From Vibrio splendidus (GTDB lineage Bacteria > Pseudomonadota > Gammaproteobacteria > Enterobacterales > Vibrionaceae): 64,000 nucleotides of DNA. Made by a program: the position numbers and the translations under genes. Location of the stretch: contig NZ_LNRF01000004.1 in NCBI RefSeq assembly GCF_001557875.1, positions 248,001-312,000 on the forward strand, in the 5' to 3' direction. Below, in pieces: positions 10,015-19,284 of this stretch (position 1 is its first letter; every line of letters begins with the position of its first letter). The notes beneath the pieces are model-generated. The model was not told where the DNA came from and ran no database searches. It worked only from the letters and a program-made list of their open reading frames with translations.

Positions 10015-10187
10015 CGCCTAACTACAAAGAGGCTTAATGAAACACAAATGCATTTGCAAATACATCTCATGTCCTTTTAATGGTGGGGTTATTTATACCC
10101 ATATACTGTAATGACTTCAAGGTGAGATGCTAATAACTCAAGGGATCAACGGCGAGCTTTGTATCAAAAAGTGATTTTCCAAAACAA

Positions 10188-10225
10188 ACAACCCCAAGTG
10201 ACCGAAAATGGCGACTTGAGGTTGT
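10188..10225 (-). terminator. Attenuating hairpin between fbpA and fbpB
   Basis: A 16-bp stem with two G-U type pairs (10188-10203 with 10210-10225), followed on the - strand by TTGTTTT. It sits just after fbpA, so partial termination here would give more binding protein than permease and ATPase. This arrangement is common in ABC importers. Confidence 0.8.
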
Positions 10226-10258
10226 CATTTTACTTGGGCCGAAGCCTACAGTAATAAA

Positions 10259-11272
10259 TTAAAGATCGAACTTAACTTCGTCTAATAGTTTAATTGCTGC
10301 TGCGTGGTGGTCAGCAATTTGGTCTAGAGAAATTGTATCTGCTTTGAATTCACCCCATGAAGCAACAAGCTCAGAAGGTTTAACATCAGCTTTCACTGGG
10401 TATTCATAGTTCACTTCTGCATACATGCTTTGTGCTGTGTTACCCGATAGGAATTCCATTAGCTTAACGGCATTCTCTTCGTTTGGAGAATATTTAGCCA
10501 TTGCCATACCAGAGATATTCACGTGAGTACCCGTTGTCTCTTGGTTAGGGAAGTTAATGTAAACAGCGTCAGCCCAAGCTTTTTGCTCTTTATCGTTAAC
10601 CATCTTGCCTAGGTAGTAGCTGTTACCAAGAGCAACATCACATAGGCCTTCTTTAATCGCTTTAACTTGTGCGCGATCGTTACCTTGAGGCTTGCGTGCT
10701 AGGTTAGCTTTTACGCCTTCTAGCCACTCTTTCGTTTCAGCTTCACCTTTGTGAGCGATCATCGAAGATACTAGAGAAACATTGTATGGGTGCTTACCGC
10801 TACGCGTACAGATCTTACCTTTAAATTCAGGCTTAGTTAGATCTTCGTAAGTAAACTCCTCACCTAGACGACCAACACGGTCACGAGAAGAGTAAACGCT
10901 ACGTGTACGTGTTGTTAGAGCGAACCACTCATTGTTTGTATCTTGGTATTGAGCAGGAATATTCTTTTCAAGAACTTCGCTTTCAACAGACTGAACTAAA
11001 CCTTGTTTAGTTAGCTCAGATAGACGACTGATGTCTACAGTTAACACTACGTCTGCAGGGCTGTATTCGCCTTCTTGAGCTAACTTTTCTGCTAAACCTT
11101 TTTTAGCAAACTTAACGTTTACTTTAATGCCAGTCTCTTTTGTGAATTCCTTGAACATTGGTTCAACTAGGAAAGGTTGACGGTAAGAGTATACGTTCAC
11201 TTCTTCCGCAGCCATTGCAGCAGGAGCAATGACACTACACGCTAGAGCTGAAAGTGTTAGCAGTTTTTTCAT
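10259..11272 (-). CDS. fbpA: Ferric iron ABC transporter, periplasmic binding protein
   Basis: This 337-residue protein has a clear signal peptide (MKKLLTLSALACSVIAPAAMA, cleavage after AMA) and the periplasmic binding fold of FbpA/FutA. NSYYLG contains the adjacent tyrosines that ligate Fe3+ in this family, and YSYRQPF near the mature N-terminus supplies further ligand candidates. It captures ferric iron in the periplasm and passes it to FbpBC. The ATG follows an aaaggat ribosome binding site, and a Fur-like box lies about 20 nt upstream. Confidence 0.95.
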   Translation of the reverse strand: MKKLLTLSALACSVIAPAAMAAEEVNVYSYRQPFLVEPMFKEFTKETGIKVNVKFAKKGLAEKLAQEGEYSPADVVLTVDISRLSELTKQGLVQSVESEVLEKNIPAQYQDTNNEWFALTTRTRSVYSSRDRVGRLGEEFTYEDLTKPEFKGKICTRSGKHPYNVSLVSSMIAHKGEAETKEWLEGVKANLARKPQGNDRAQVKAIKEGLCDVALGNSYYLGKMVNDKEQKAWADAVYINFPNQETTGTHVNISGMAMAKYSPNEENAVKLMEFLSGNTAQSMYAEVNYEYPVKADVKPSELVASWGEFKADTISLDQIADHHAAAIKLLDEVKFDL

Positions 11273-11290
11273 GGTAAAATCCTTTATATC

Positions 11291-11309
11291 GAAATGATAA
11301 TCTATATCA
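11291..11309 (-). promoter_or_regulatory. Putative Fur box of fbpABC
   Basis: The stretch aatgataatctatatc (11293-11308) matches 14 of 16 bases of the corresponding part of the classical Fur box (GATAATGATAATCATTATC). It is 20-36 nt before fbpA. Fur with Fe2+ would repress the operon here. Confidence 0.75.
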
Positions 11310-11493
11310 GTTGCGTTATTATATTCATCAGTAACACAATTACAATGATGTCCGACAAAAAAATTGTTCGCTCTGCGCCATCAGTCTCGCACTTTTGTAA
11401 CAATTCATTTCAAAGCGACCACTTATGCTTGCGAAGCGTTGCCGGCTAGCTCGGTTTATCTACATCAATCAAAACTACTCGACCATTAATAAC

Positions 11494-11524
11494 AAAACCC
11501 CACAACCAATGGCTATGGGGTTTT
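11494..11524 (-). terminator. Rho-independent terminator after amtB
   Basis: The stem aaaacccca (11494-11502) pairs with tggggtttt (11516-11524), with a T-rich tail on the - strand, 44 nt past the amtB stop. The A-rich/T-rich flanks would also let it work for + transcripts. Confidence 0.88.
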
Positions 11525-11567
11525 CTTTGTCCTGCCTAACCCGTTCAGATTAGACAAATACTATCGA

Positions 11568-12797
11568 TTATTTTACTGATACAAACTCTGGGTAAGCGCC
11601 AACACCACAATCGTGCATGTCCATACCTTCTAGCTCTTCATCTTCACTAACACGAATACCGATTGTTGCTTTAAGCACTGCCCATACCGCTAGGCTAGCA
11701 CCGAATACCCATGCAAAGATTACTGCTGCACCCATCAGTTGAGCACCAAACGTTGCGTCAGCATTGCTTAGTGGCACAGCCATTAAACCGAAGAAACCAC
11801 ACACACCGTGTACAGAGATTGCACCTACTGGATCATCAATTTTAGCTTTATCTAGAGCGATGATGCTGAATACAACCAATGCACCAGATACCGAACCAAT
11901 CGCTACAGCAAATAGAGGTGATGGTGATAGAGGGTCCGCAGTGATTGCTACTAGGCCAGCTAACGCGCCGTTAAGAATCATTGTTAGGTCTGCTTTACCC
12001 CAAGTCGTTTTACATACTAGTAGTGCTGCGATTGCGCCAGCTGCCGCTGCTGCGTTAGTGTTAAGGAAGATTTGACCAACTGCTGTCGCGTTCTCGAAAT
12101 CTGAAACCATCAATTGAGAACCACCGTTGAAACCGAACCAACCAAACCAAAGAATAAATGTACCTAGTGTTGCAAGCGGCATGTTTGAACCAGGAATCGG
12201 GTAGATTTCACCGTTCTTACCGTATTTACCTTTACGAGCACCAAGTAGTAGAACACCTGCTAATGCAGCTGCTGCACCGGCCATATGTACGATACCCGAA
12301 CCTGCAAAGTCACTGAAACCCGCTTCTGATAGGAAACCACCGCCCCAAGTCCAGTAACCTTCAACTGGGTAAATGAATGCTGTTAGTACTACCGAGAAGA
12401 TAAGGAACGACCAAAGTTTCATACGCTCAGCAACTGCACCAGATACCACAGACATTGCAGTTGCAACGAATACTACCTGGAAGAAGAAGTCTGATTCTAG
12501 AGAGTGGTCTGCGCCTTCACCTTGAGTACCAATCAGAGTACCGAATGATGGCAACCAACCGCCTTCGCCGTTGTCGACATACATAATGTTGTAACCAACC
12601 ACTAAGAACGCTGTACAAGCAATCGCGTACAAGCAGATGTTCTTAGTTAAAATTTCTGTGGTGTTCTTTGAACGAACTAGGCCAGCTTCAAGCATCGCGA
12701 AGCCTGCTGCCATCCACATTACCAACGCACCTGAAATGAGGAAGAAAAAAGTGTCTAGTGCGTAACGTAGTTCCGTTACTGTTGTTGTAAGTTCCAT
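11568..12797 (-). CDS. amtB: Ammonium transporter AmtB
   Basis: This 409-residue Amt/Rh channel has about 11 membrane helices. The conserved pore histidines are visible in GSGIVHMAGAAAAL (first twin His) and GAISVHGVCGFFG (second). It conducts ammonium/ammonia across the inner membrane and is blocked by its partner PII protein. It lies 27 nt downstream of glnK in the classic glnK-amtB operon, so nitrogen limitation through sigma-54 and NtrC should induce it. Confidence 0.97.
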   Translation of the reverse strand: MELTTTVTELRYALDTFFFLISGALVMWMAAGFAMLEAGLVRSKNTTEILTKNICLYAIACTAFLVVGYNIMYVDNGEGGWLPSFGTLIGTQGEGADHSLESDFFFQVVFVATAMSVVSGAVAERMKLWSFLIFSVVLTAFIYPVEGYWTWGGGFLSEAGFSDFAGSGIVHMAGAAAALAGVLLLGARKGKYGKNGEIYPIPGSNMPLATLGTFILWFGWFGFNGGSQLMVSDFENATAVGQIFLNTNAAAAAGAIAALLVCKTTWGKADLTMILNGALAGLVAITADPLSPSPLFAVAIGSVSGALVVFSIIALDKAKIDDPVGAISVHGVCGFFGLMAVPLSNADATFGAQLMGAAVIFAWVFGASLAVWAVLKATIGIRVSEDEELEGMDMHDCGVGAYPEFVSVK

Positions 12798-12824
12798 ATT
12801 AAAGTCTCCAGTCCTTGTAATTCT

Positions 12825-13172
<348 letters not shown>

Positions 13173-13211
13173 TTAAATTCTTACTTAATCCGTTAATTCT
13201 CTTATAACAAT

Positions 13212-13227
13212 CCAAGTAGCGTGCCAA
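13212..13227 (-). promoter_or_regulatory. Sigma-54 (RpoN) promoter of glnK-amtB
   Basis: On the - strand the sequence reads TTGGCAC-GCTAC-TTGGA, matching the -24/-12 consensus TGGCAC-N5-TTGCW with one mismatch in the -12 GC. It is 49-64 nt upstream of the glnK start, so transcription would begin near 13199. This fits NtrC-dependent control. Confidence 0.85.
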
Positions 13228-13283
13228 AAAATTAAGTAACTGATTTTAAACAAAATATAAATGATTGGACTATAAAAACAAAA

Positions 13284-13312
13284 AAGGCCGCACCAATATG
13301 GTGCGGCCTTTT
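13284..13312 (-). terminator. Rho-independent terminator after yacL
   Basis: A 12-bp perfect stem (aaggccgcacca, 13284-13295, with 13299-13310) with a 3-nt loop. A-rich and T-rich flanks suit either direction; on the - strand it ends the yacL transcript. Confidence 0.88.
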
Positions 13313-13409
13313 CACTATCTTAATGCGTTATGATCTTATTGCTCTAGTTTTGGGCAACAGAGCCTTAAAAGCTCTAAATAGCTAAAGAACAGGGGCTAAA
13401 GATTAGATC

Positions 13410-13778
13410 CTAATAACCTAAAAAGTCTATCCAGCGTTCGATGAGTAGCTCAAAGTCATCAATTCCACAGCTTGCTTGGCTCTCACAGTTGTAGAAATCG
13501 AACTCACTGCCCTCTTCCATCTCTTGATCATGACCCAGTACGTTTTCTTGAATCGTAACTTCATCTTCATTGATAGCTAGGCTGATCTCTTTACCAAGTA
13601 ACGTTACTTCGTTGCTCAGATCCTGTCGTGATTGCTCAATAAGCGCCATCACATGATCCAATTTCTGCTTATCTTTACCAATCTCTTCTTGTAACCAGCG
13701 GCCAACGATTTCGTGTCCCATGCTGCACTTTACATAGTACTCGCCCATTAAAGTGTTTCTTGTAAATTCAAATTCCAT
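13410..13778 (-). CDS. yacL: YacL family protein (UPF0231)
   Basis: This 122-residue acidic protein of unknown function resembles E. coli YacL in length (120) and in the conserved N-terminal block MSMGHEIVGRW and the later EMEEG and CGIDDFE blocks. I start it at ATG 13778. A GTG 15 nt upstream is possible, but the likely ribosome binding site ggag lies inside that longer frame. It sits downstream of acnB in the same orientation, as in enterobacteria. No catalytic motif is evident. Confidence 0.85.
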   Translation of the reverse strand: MEFEFTRNTLMGEYYVKCSMGHEIVGRWLQEEIGKDKQKLDHVMALIEQSRQDLSNEVTLLGKEISLAINEDEVTIQENVLGHDQEMEEGSEFDFYNCESQASCGIDDFELLIERWIDFLGY

Positions 13779-13880
13779 AAAGGCTCCGCGCACTAATGAC
13801 AGATAGGGTTAAAAATGAGGCGAGAGTATATAGCGAAGTCATCAAGAGATCGAGTCGCTCGTCTTCTAACATTCAGACAT

Positions 13881-13908
13881 AAAAAAACGCCTACCGAAGT
13901 AGACGCTC
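13881..13908 (-). terminator. UUCG-loop terminator downstream of acnB
   Basis: On the - strand CGTCTAC-TTCG-GTAGGCG is followed by seven T. The stem is 7 bp, closed by a stable UUCG tetraloop, and sits 138 nt past the acnB stop, just beyond the ERIC repeat. Confidence 0.92.
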
Positions 13909-13919
13909 TATCATTTGGG

Positions 13920-14045
13920 TTCCTCTAAATAGTTGGAGTGGCAGCTAGGCGACAAGTACGTTCATCCCTATGAGCATAGAAGCTCTATGTGATTAGGGTG
14001 AACGTACGCAGTCAACAACGCTGCCGCTACAAATATGACGAGGAA
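13920..14045 (-). repeat. ERIC (enterobacterial repetitive intergenic consensus) element
   Basis: Read on the - strand, the ~126 bp match the 127-bp ERIC layout: CGTCATATTTG near one end, a central inverted repeat with CACCCTAATCAC and GCTCATAGGGATGAAC arms, then TTGTCGCCTAGCTGC and ACTCCAACTATTTAGAGG at the other end. These align by eye with the consensus blocks CGTCATACTTC, CACCCCAGTCAC, CCTGGGGATTCAC, TTGCCGCCTTCCTGC and ACTCGAATTATTTAGGG. RNA folding by eye gives a 9-bp outer stem (13937-13945/14020-14028) and a long inner hairpin (13956-14007, loop agc). It starts directly at the acnB stop codon. Confidence 0.88.
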
Positions 14046-16634
14046 CTAGGCTGGTTCTTGGAAAATAACCGTGTCCGCTTTTTCCGTGTACTGACCCATT
14101 TTATGGAAGTTCAGGTAACGGTATGTATCAGCAGCCGTTGCATTGATCTTATCAGCGTACTCTAGGTACTCTTCTTTCGTTGGAATACGACCTAGAATCG
14201 CACCAACCGCAGAAAGTTCAGCTGACGCTAGGTAAACATTCGCGCCTGTACCCAAACGGTTCGGGAAGTTACGAGTAGAGGTAGACATTACCGTCGCAGC
14301 ATCAGCAACACGAGCTTGGTTACCCATACACAGTGAACAACCCGGAGTTTCAATACGAACCCCAGCACGACCGAAGATGCCGTAGTAGCCTTCTTCTGTC
14401 AGCTGATCTTTATCCATCTTGGTTGGCGGAGCCACCCATAGGCGAGTATTTAGCGAGCCGTTAAACTCTTCTAGCATCTTACCAGCAGCACGGAAGTGAC
14501 CGATGTTCGTCATACAAGAACCGATAAACACTTCTTGAATCTCAGTACCTTGAACGTCAGAAAGAAGACGAGCATCATCTGGATCGTTTGGTGCACAAAG
14601 GATTGGTTGATCGATGTCAGCAAGATCAATCTCGATAACGTGCGCGTATTCCGCATCTGAATCAGCAGATAGCAACTCAGGGTTCGCTAACCACTCTTCC
14701 ATTGCAGTGATACGACGCTCAATCGTACGAACATCACCGTAACCTTCCGCGATCATCCACTTAAGCATAACGATATTCGAGTTCAGGTACTCATCGATCG
14801 ACTCTTGAGATAGCTTAACCGTACAACCTGCAGCAGAACGCTCAGCAGATGCATCAGAAAGCTCAAATGCTTGCTCAACAGATAAGTGCTCAACACCTTC
14901 AATTTCTAGTACACGACCAGAGAATTCGTTGATCTTACCTGCTTTCTCTACGGTTAGTAGGCCTTGCTTGATACCATAAAGAGGAATGGCATGTACTAGG
15001 TCACGTAGCGTGATACCCGGCTGCATTTCGCCTTTAAAACGAACCAAGATAGATTCAGGCATATCAAGAGGCATTACACCCGTTGCCGCAGCAAATGCTA
15101 CTAAGCCTGAGCCCGCAGGGAAAGAAATACCTAGAGGGAAACGAGTATGCGAGTCACCACCTGTACCTACAGTATCAGGAAGAAGCATACGGTTTAGCCA
15201 TGAGTGGATAACACCATCACCTGGGCGTAGTGAAACACCGGCACGGTTCATGATGAAATCAGGTAGCGTGTGGTGCGTGTTTACGTCAACCGGCTTCGGG
15301 TATGCCGATGTGTGACAGAAAGACTGCATGACTAGGTCTGCAGAGAAACCAAGACACGCCAGATCTTTAAGCTCATCACGAGTCATAGGACCCGTAGTAT
15401 CTTGAGAACCGACTGTCGTCATTTTAGGTTCACAGTACTGACCAGCACGCACACCTTCAACGCCACATGCTTTACCAACCATCTTCTGAGCTAACGTGTA
15501 GCCTTTATCAGATGCAGATGGGTCGATTGGTTTAGCAAACAGATCGGTTTCTTCTAGACCTAGAGCGTCACGAGCGCGACCCGTTAGACCACGACCGATG
15601 ATCAGTGGAATACGGCCACCAGCACGCACTTCATCGAGAAGTACTTTGCTTAGCTCAAAGTTTGAAATCACAGAACCGTTCTTGTGAACAACACCTTCGT
15701 ACGGGTAGATATCAATGATATCGCCCATATTCATGTCTTGTACGTTCAGTTCAATTGGTAGTGCGCCTGAGTCTTCCATTGTATTGTAGAAGATCGGTGC
15801 AATTTTACCACCAAGACAAACACCGCCAGTACGCTTGTTTGGTACGAATGGGATGTCTTCCCCCATGAACCAAAGTACTGAGTTTGTTGCCGATTTACGT
15901 GAAGAACCTGTACCAACAACATCACCAACGTAAGCCAATGGAATGCCATCTTTTTGCATTTCTTCAATTTGATTGATTGGACCAACGCTACCCTGTTCAT
16001 CAGGAGTAATGCCATCACGTTCCATCTTCAGCATTGCTTTCGCGTGTACTGGGATATCAGGACGTGACCAAGCATCAGGTGCAGGGGATAGGTCATCGGT
16101 GTTAGTTTCACCGGTAACTTTAAATACTTTAACGGTGATCTTGTCCGCTACTTTATCTTTAGCTGTAAACCATTCGGCATCAGCCCAAGATTGAAGTACT
16201 TGTTGCGCTGAAGCATTGCCTGCTTTTGCTTTCTCTTCTACGTCGTAGAACGCGTCGAACATCAGTAGAGTATGAGACAGAGCTTTAACAGCGATAGGTG
16301 CAAGCTCAGCATCGTCTAGTAGAGATACTAGAGATTCGATGTTGTAACCGCCTTGCATAGTACCAAGCAGTTCTGCAGCTTTTGCTTTACTTACTAGTGG
16401 AGAAGCTACTTCACCTTTAGTGATAGCCGTAAGGAAGCCAGCTTTTACGTAAGCAGCTTCATCTACACCCGGTGGAATGCGATTTTCTAGTAGGTCAAGA
16501 ATGATTTCTTCTTCACCTTGAGGTGGATTCTTCAGAAGTTCAACTAGGCCAGCTACCTGCTCAGCATCTAGTGGTTTTGGAACAACTCCTTCGGCAGCAC
16601 GTTCTTCGACGTGTTTACGGTAGGCTTCAAGCAC
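14046..16634 (-). CDS. acnB: Bifunctional aconitate hydratase B / 2-methylisocitrate dehydratase
   Basis: This 862-residue TCA-cycle enzyme isomerises citrate and isocitrate through a [4Fe-4S] cluster. Cluster cysteines lie in the GSCMTNIGH and GCSLCMGNQ blocks. The AcnB-specific order (HEAT-like N-terminal domain, swivel domain, then domains 1-3) is evident from the N-terminal helical repeats and the mid-protein [16 protein letters not shown] block. I use GTG 16634 as start, giving [16 protein letters not shown] as in E. coli, with agagg 9 nt upstream; the longer frame to 16661 would contain that ribosome binding site. AcnB mRNA binding by the apo-form is known in E. coli. Confidence 0.96.
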   Translation of the reverse strand: MLEAYRKHVEERAAEGVVPKPLDAEQVAGLVELLKNPPQGEEEIILDLLENRIPPGVDEAAYVKAGFLTAITKGEVASPLVSKAKAAELLGTMQGGYNIESLVSLLDDAELAPIAVKALSHTLLMFDAFYDVEEKAKAGNASAQQVLQSWADAEWFTAKDKVADKITVKVFKVTGETNTDDLSPAPDAWSRPDIPVHAKAMLKMERDGITPDEQGSVGPINQIEEMQKDGIPLAYVGDVVGTGSSRKSATNSVLWFMGEDIPFVPNKRTGGVCLGGKIAPIFYNTMEDSGALPIELNVQDMNMGDIIDIYPYEGVVHKNGSVISNFELSKVLLDEVRAGGRIPLIIGRGLTGRARDALGLEETDLFAKPIDPSASDKGYTLAQKMVGKACGVEGVRAGQYCEPKMTTVGSQDTTGPMTRDELKDLACLGFSADLVMQSFCHTSAYPKPVDVNTHHTLPDFIMNRAGVSLRPGDGVIHSWLNRMLLPDTVGTGGDSHTRFPLGISFPAGSGLVAFAAATGVMPLDMPESILVRFKGEMQPGITLRDLVHAIPLYGIKQGLLTVEKAGKINEFSGRVLEIEGVEHLSVEQAFELSDASAERSAAGCTVKLSQESIDEYLNSNIVMLKWMIAEGYGDVRTIERRITAMEEWLANPELLSADSDAEYAHVIEIDLADIDQPILCAPNDPDDARLLSDVQGTEIQEVFIGSCMTNIGHFRAAGKMLEEFNGSLNTRLWVAPPTKMDKDQLTEEGYYGIFGRAGVRIETPGCSLCMGNQARVADAATVMSTSTRNFPNRLGTGANVYLASAELSAVGAILGRIPTKEEYLEYADKINATAADTYRYLNFHKMGQYTEKADTVIFQEPA

Positions 16635-16906
16635 GACTTTTTTCCTCTCATTGCGGTTCACTTCTTCCCTTCATAATTGTTAGTAAAATAAAGAAGTGAA
16701 CATCCTTGGAAACTTGGCTCTCCATTGCCATTTTCGTCATTCAATTTGTATTGATGAGCGGCGTCATAGAGGCCAAACTGTGGGCGGTAGAATAGCAAAT
16801 TTAACGTTAAATTAAAATCTTATCATTTTGACCAACATAGCAAGTTAAGACGAAAGTCCCACTATTTTTGCCTAATTACGCACTTAAATGGCGACTCTAC
16901 GCATGA

Positions 16907-19246
16907 TTATTTGTAGGAGGTACCTACAATCAGATACACCGAATCGAAGTTATCTTCGGTTCGGCCATAAGCTAAAATGATCGGCCCGATGGGTGAATCG
17001 ACACCCGCGAAAACAGAACCTGCGGTGTACATTGGCGCTTCATCAAGTCTTAAATCATTGTTCGACCAAACACCACCATGCTCAATGGATGCACCCACAT
17101 AGAATGGTGATTTAAAGAGACCGAAGTCATTTTCAAACCACTTATAGCGATAAATCAAACTGGTGTATGCTAAGTTTTGACCGATCAAGCTATTCCTTGG
17201 AATACCGGATAGATTGAGGAACCCTCCTAGCTCTTTCGGATCAATTGGAAAGACTGAATTTTTACTTTCTACAATGCCGTAATCGAGCTTTGCGACTAAA
17301 GTATGCTTCTCAATACTTTGTGCAGCCATGAAATTGGCTGAAAACTCATAAACGGTATCACTCTCAGACGTTAAATCCGATTCACCAACAGAGCTGTCAT
17401 TATCAAAATCATCATGGGAGACAAGGTACTCCAAATCGACAAAGTAGCCCTTAGTCGGCAAGCTGAAGTTATCCAAAGTATCCAGTCGATAACCCATAAA
17501 GCCACCAATACGCTTATAGCCACCACTGCCCAATGAAGGTAACGATGATACCTCAACATCCCCATCAGTATAGCGAAGGCCGAATTTCAGCTCTTGCCAC
17601 AAGGTAGGTTGATAGCCTAATGCTAATTCTCCGACATACTCGCTATAAGTCATTGGAAAGTAGTCGTTCGTTACGTCCAGTGTTGGTTCTTCAATTTCAT
17701 CAATGTCGACAGGCAAGTTTCTGTTCTGCTTACTGTAAACAATCGAAGCTGAGGTAAATAACTTCTGACTCGAAAAGAATGGCGAGTAGAGTTCCGCCTC
17801 AATTCGTTTATCCGTACCCATCTCGATATTGGTTCTTAATTCTGCACCGTGCGAGTTGATATCGGTAAAGTTGGCGGAGACACCGATCGAGTACTGACTG
17901 GTCGTAGAGAAATCATCTTCAAGAAAGAAACGAAAGTTGAGGTAGTTTGGACCCCAAGACTTTTCATCCACATTCACCGTAAGTTGCTCTTCACCGTTAA
18001 CATTATCAAACTCATAAGTGACCAACTCAAATCTATCCAGTGCATAGAGGTCTTGTACTTTAGATTCAATTTCACTGGTCTTTAAGACCTTACCGGAATC
18101 TAGGTTTAAACGGTTTTCGAGTAACTTATCCGAGTAGTGAGTATTATTGTTGATGACGACCCTATCGACGACAGTCTTGTCGCCATGTTTTAGCTGCCTT
18201 CGAGCTTGTTGTTTATGCTCGATATACTTCTGATAGTCTGCGTTAGAGAGGGACAGCTTAGAAAGCTCAGAGCCATTCTGTATCGCTGCGTCATAACCGG
18301 CTTGGTAGGCACCCGGCATTTTATCGAATTCTGTCGTCTCCATTTGCCCAACATCAGGGCGTAGGAAAACATCATCATCGGTCAGTGTTTCAGCTTGCTC
18401 TTGAGTGCTGCGTTGGACCAAATAATTAGAAAGTTGGTCAGCTGCCGCTAGAAAATTCGTGAAGTCTTCTTTGCTTTTGTAATTGGTACTGATATCCACC
18501 GCAATGACAATGTCCGCTCCCATCGCTCTGGCAACATCAACCGGCATGTTATTAGTGACACCGCCATCAACCAGCATTCGACCATCTAGAGAGTAAGGGG
18601 GAAGCGCGCCGGGTACCGACATACTCGCCATCATGGCATCAACAAGGTGACCATGGTCGATGACCACCTCTTCAAGTTCGATGATGTCGGTTGCGACGGA
18701 ACGGTATGGAATAGCAAGATGATCAAAAGAGTCGAGTGGAGATAGGTTACCTGTGGTCTCTCGCAGAATACGCAACATATTCTGACCTTGCACCACCCCT
18801 TTCCTTGCTTTGATTTCGCCCCAACCTAAACCGAGGTCGGTGTTCAGTTGGTAGCGGTCTTCATATTCTTTGTCACGTACACGGCGATCACTACGGTTAA
18901 CACGATCACGATAACCGCGATTCCAATCGACCGTATAAATAAAGCTCTCAATCTCGTCTGCGCTCATCCCTGTCGCATAAAGACCACCAACGTATGAGCC
19001 CATACTGGTACCGGTAATGTAATCCACCGGGATTTGCATCTCCTCTAGGGCTTTAAGTACGCCAATGTGGGCAGCGCCTTTTGCGCCACCACCAGCAAGA
19101 ACGACAGCAACAGTTGGCCTCTTATGTGCTTGTTCAAGTTCAACATGCTCTGATGAATCAACCTGTGCCGCAGTCGCAGCAAACAGCTGAAAACTGAACA
19201 CAGTACCGACTATACCTAAGCCGCTCACTAACCAACGAGAAATCAT
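16907..19246 (-). CDS. Patatin-like phospholipase with POTRA and outer-membrane barrel (PlpD-like, type Vd)
   Basis: This 779-residue protein has a signal peptide (about 1-27). It has a patatin domain with oxyanion loop GGGAKG (52-57), nucleophile Ser81 in GTSMG and catalytic Asp227 in DGG. A POTRA-like stretch follows (about 370-440), then a long beta-rich C-terminal half typical of Omp85-type 16-strand barrels. This is the layout of P. aeruginosa PlpD and Fusobacterium FplA, which carry a lipase to the cell surface through a self-encoded barrel. Substrate is unknown. It begins 38 nt after mrcB on the same strand and may share its transcript. Its last residues are YLIVGTSYK, so the final residue is Lys rather than the usual aromatic. 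Confidence 0.85.
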   Translation of the reverse strand: MISRWLVSGLGIVGTVFSFQLFAATAAQVDSSEHVELEQAHKRPTVAVVLAGGGAKGAAHIGVLKALEEMQIPVDYITGTSMGSYVGGLYATGMSADEIESFIYTVDWNRGYRDRVNRSDRRVRDKEYEDRYQLNTDLGLGWGEIKARKGVVQGQNMLRILRETTGNLSPLDSFDHLAIPYRSVATDIIELEEVVIDHGHLVDAMMASMSVPGALPPYSLDGRMLVDGGVTNNMPVDVARAMGADIVIAVDISTNYKSKEDFTNFLAAADQLSNYLVQRSTQEQAETLTDDDVFLRPDVGQMETTEFDKMPGAYQAGYDAAIQNGSELSKLSLSNADYQKYIEHKQQARRQLKHGDKTVVDRVVINNNTHYSDKLLENRLNLDSGKVLKTSEIESKVQDLYALDRFELVTYEFDNVNGEEQLTVNVDEKSWGPNYLNFRFFLEDDFSTTSQYSIGVSANFTDINSHGAELRTNIEMGTDKRIEAELYSPFFSSQKLFTSASIVYSKQNRNLPVDIDEIEEPTLDVTNDYFPMTYSEYVGELALGYQPTLWQELKFGLRYTDGDVEVSSLPSLGSGGYKRIGGFMGYRLDTLDNFSLPTKGYFVDLEYLVSHDDFDNDSSVGESDLTSESDTVYEFSANFMAAQSIEKHTLVAKLDYGIVESKNSVFPIDPKELGGFLNLSGIPRNSLIGQNLAYTSLIYRYKWFENDFGLFKSPFYVGASIEHGGVWSNNDLRLDEAPMYTAGSVFAGVDSPIGPIILAYGRTEDNFDSVYLIVGTSYK

Positions 19247-19284
19247 TATTTAAACTATCCTTGTCATTCTTTCCTACTACGACT

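Larger units (their letters stand above)
11273..11567. other. fbpA upstream region and amtB downstream region
   Basis: This 295-nt gap holds the fbpA leader with its Fur-like box on the right-hand side of fbpA, and the amtB terminator near 11494-11524. Between about 11330 and 11480 I see no gene or clear structure. Confidence 0.6.

Noticed and set aside
13920-14045. Hairpin region after acnB as an integron attC site or a new riboswitch
   Set aside because: Block-by-block comparison with the ERIC consensus explains both ends and the central inverted repeat.
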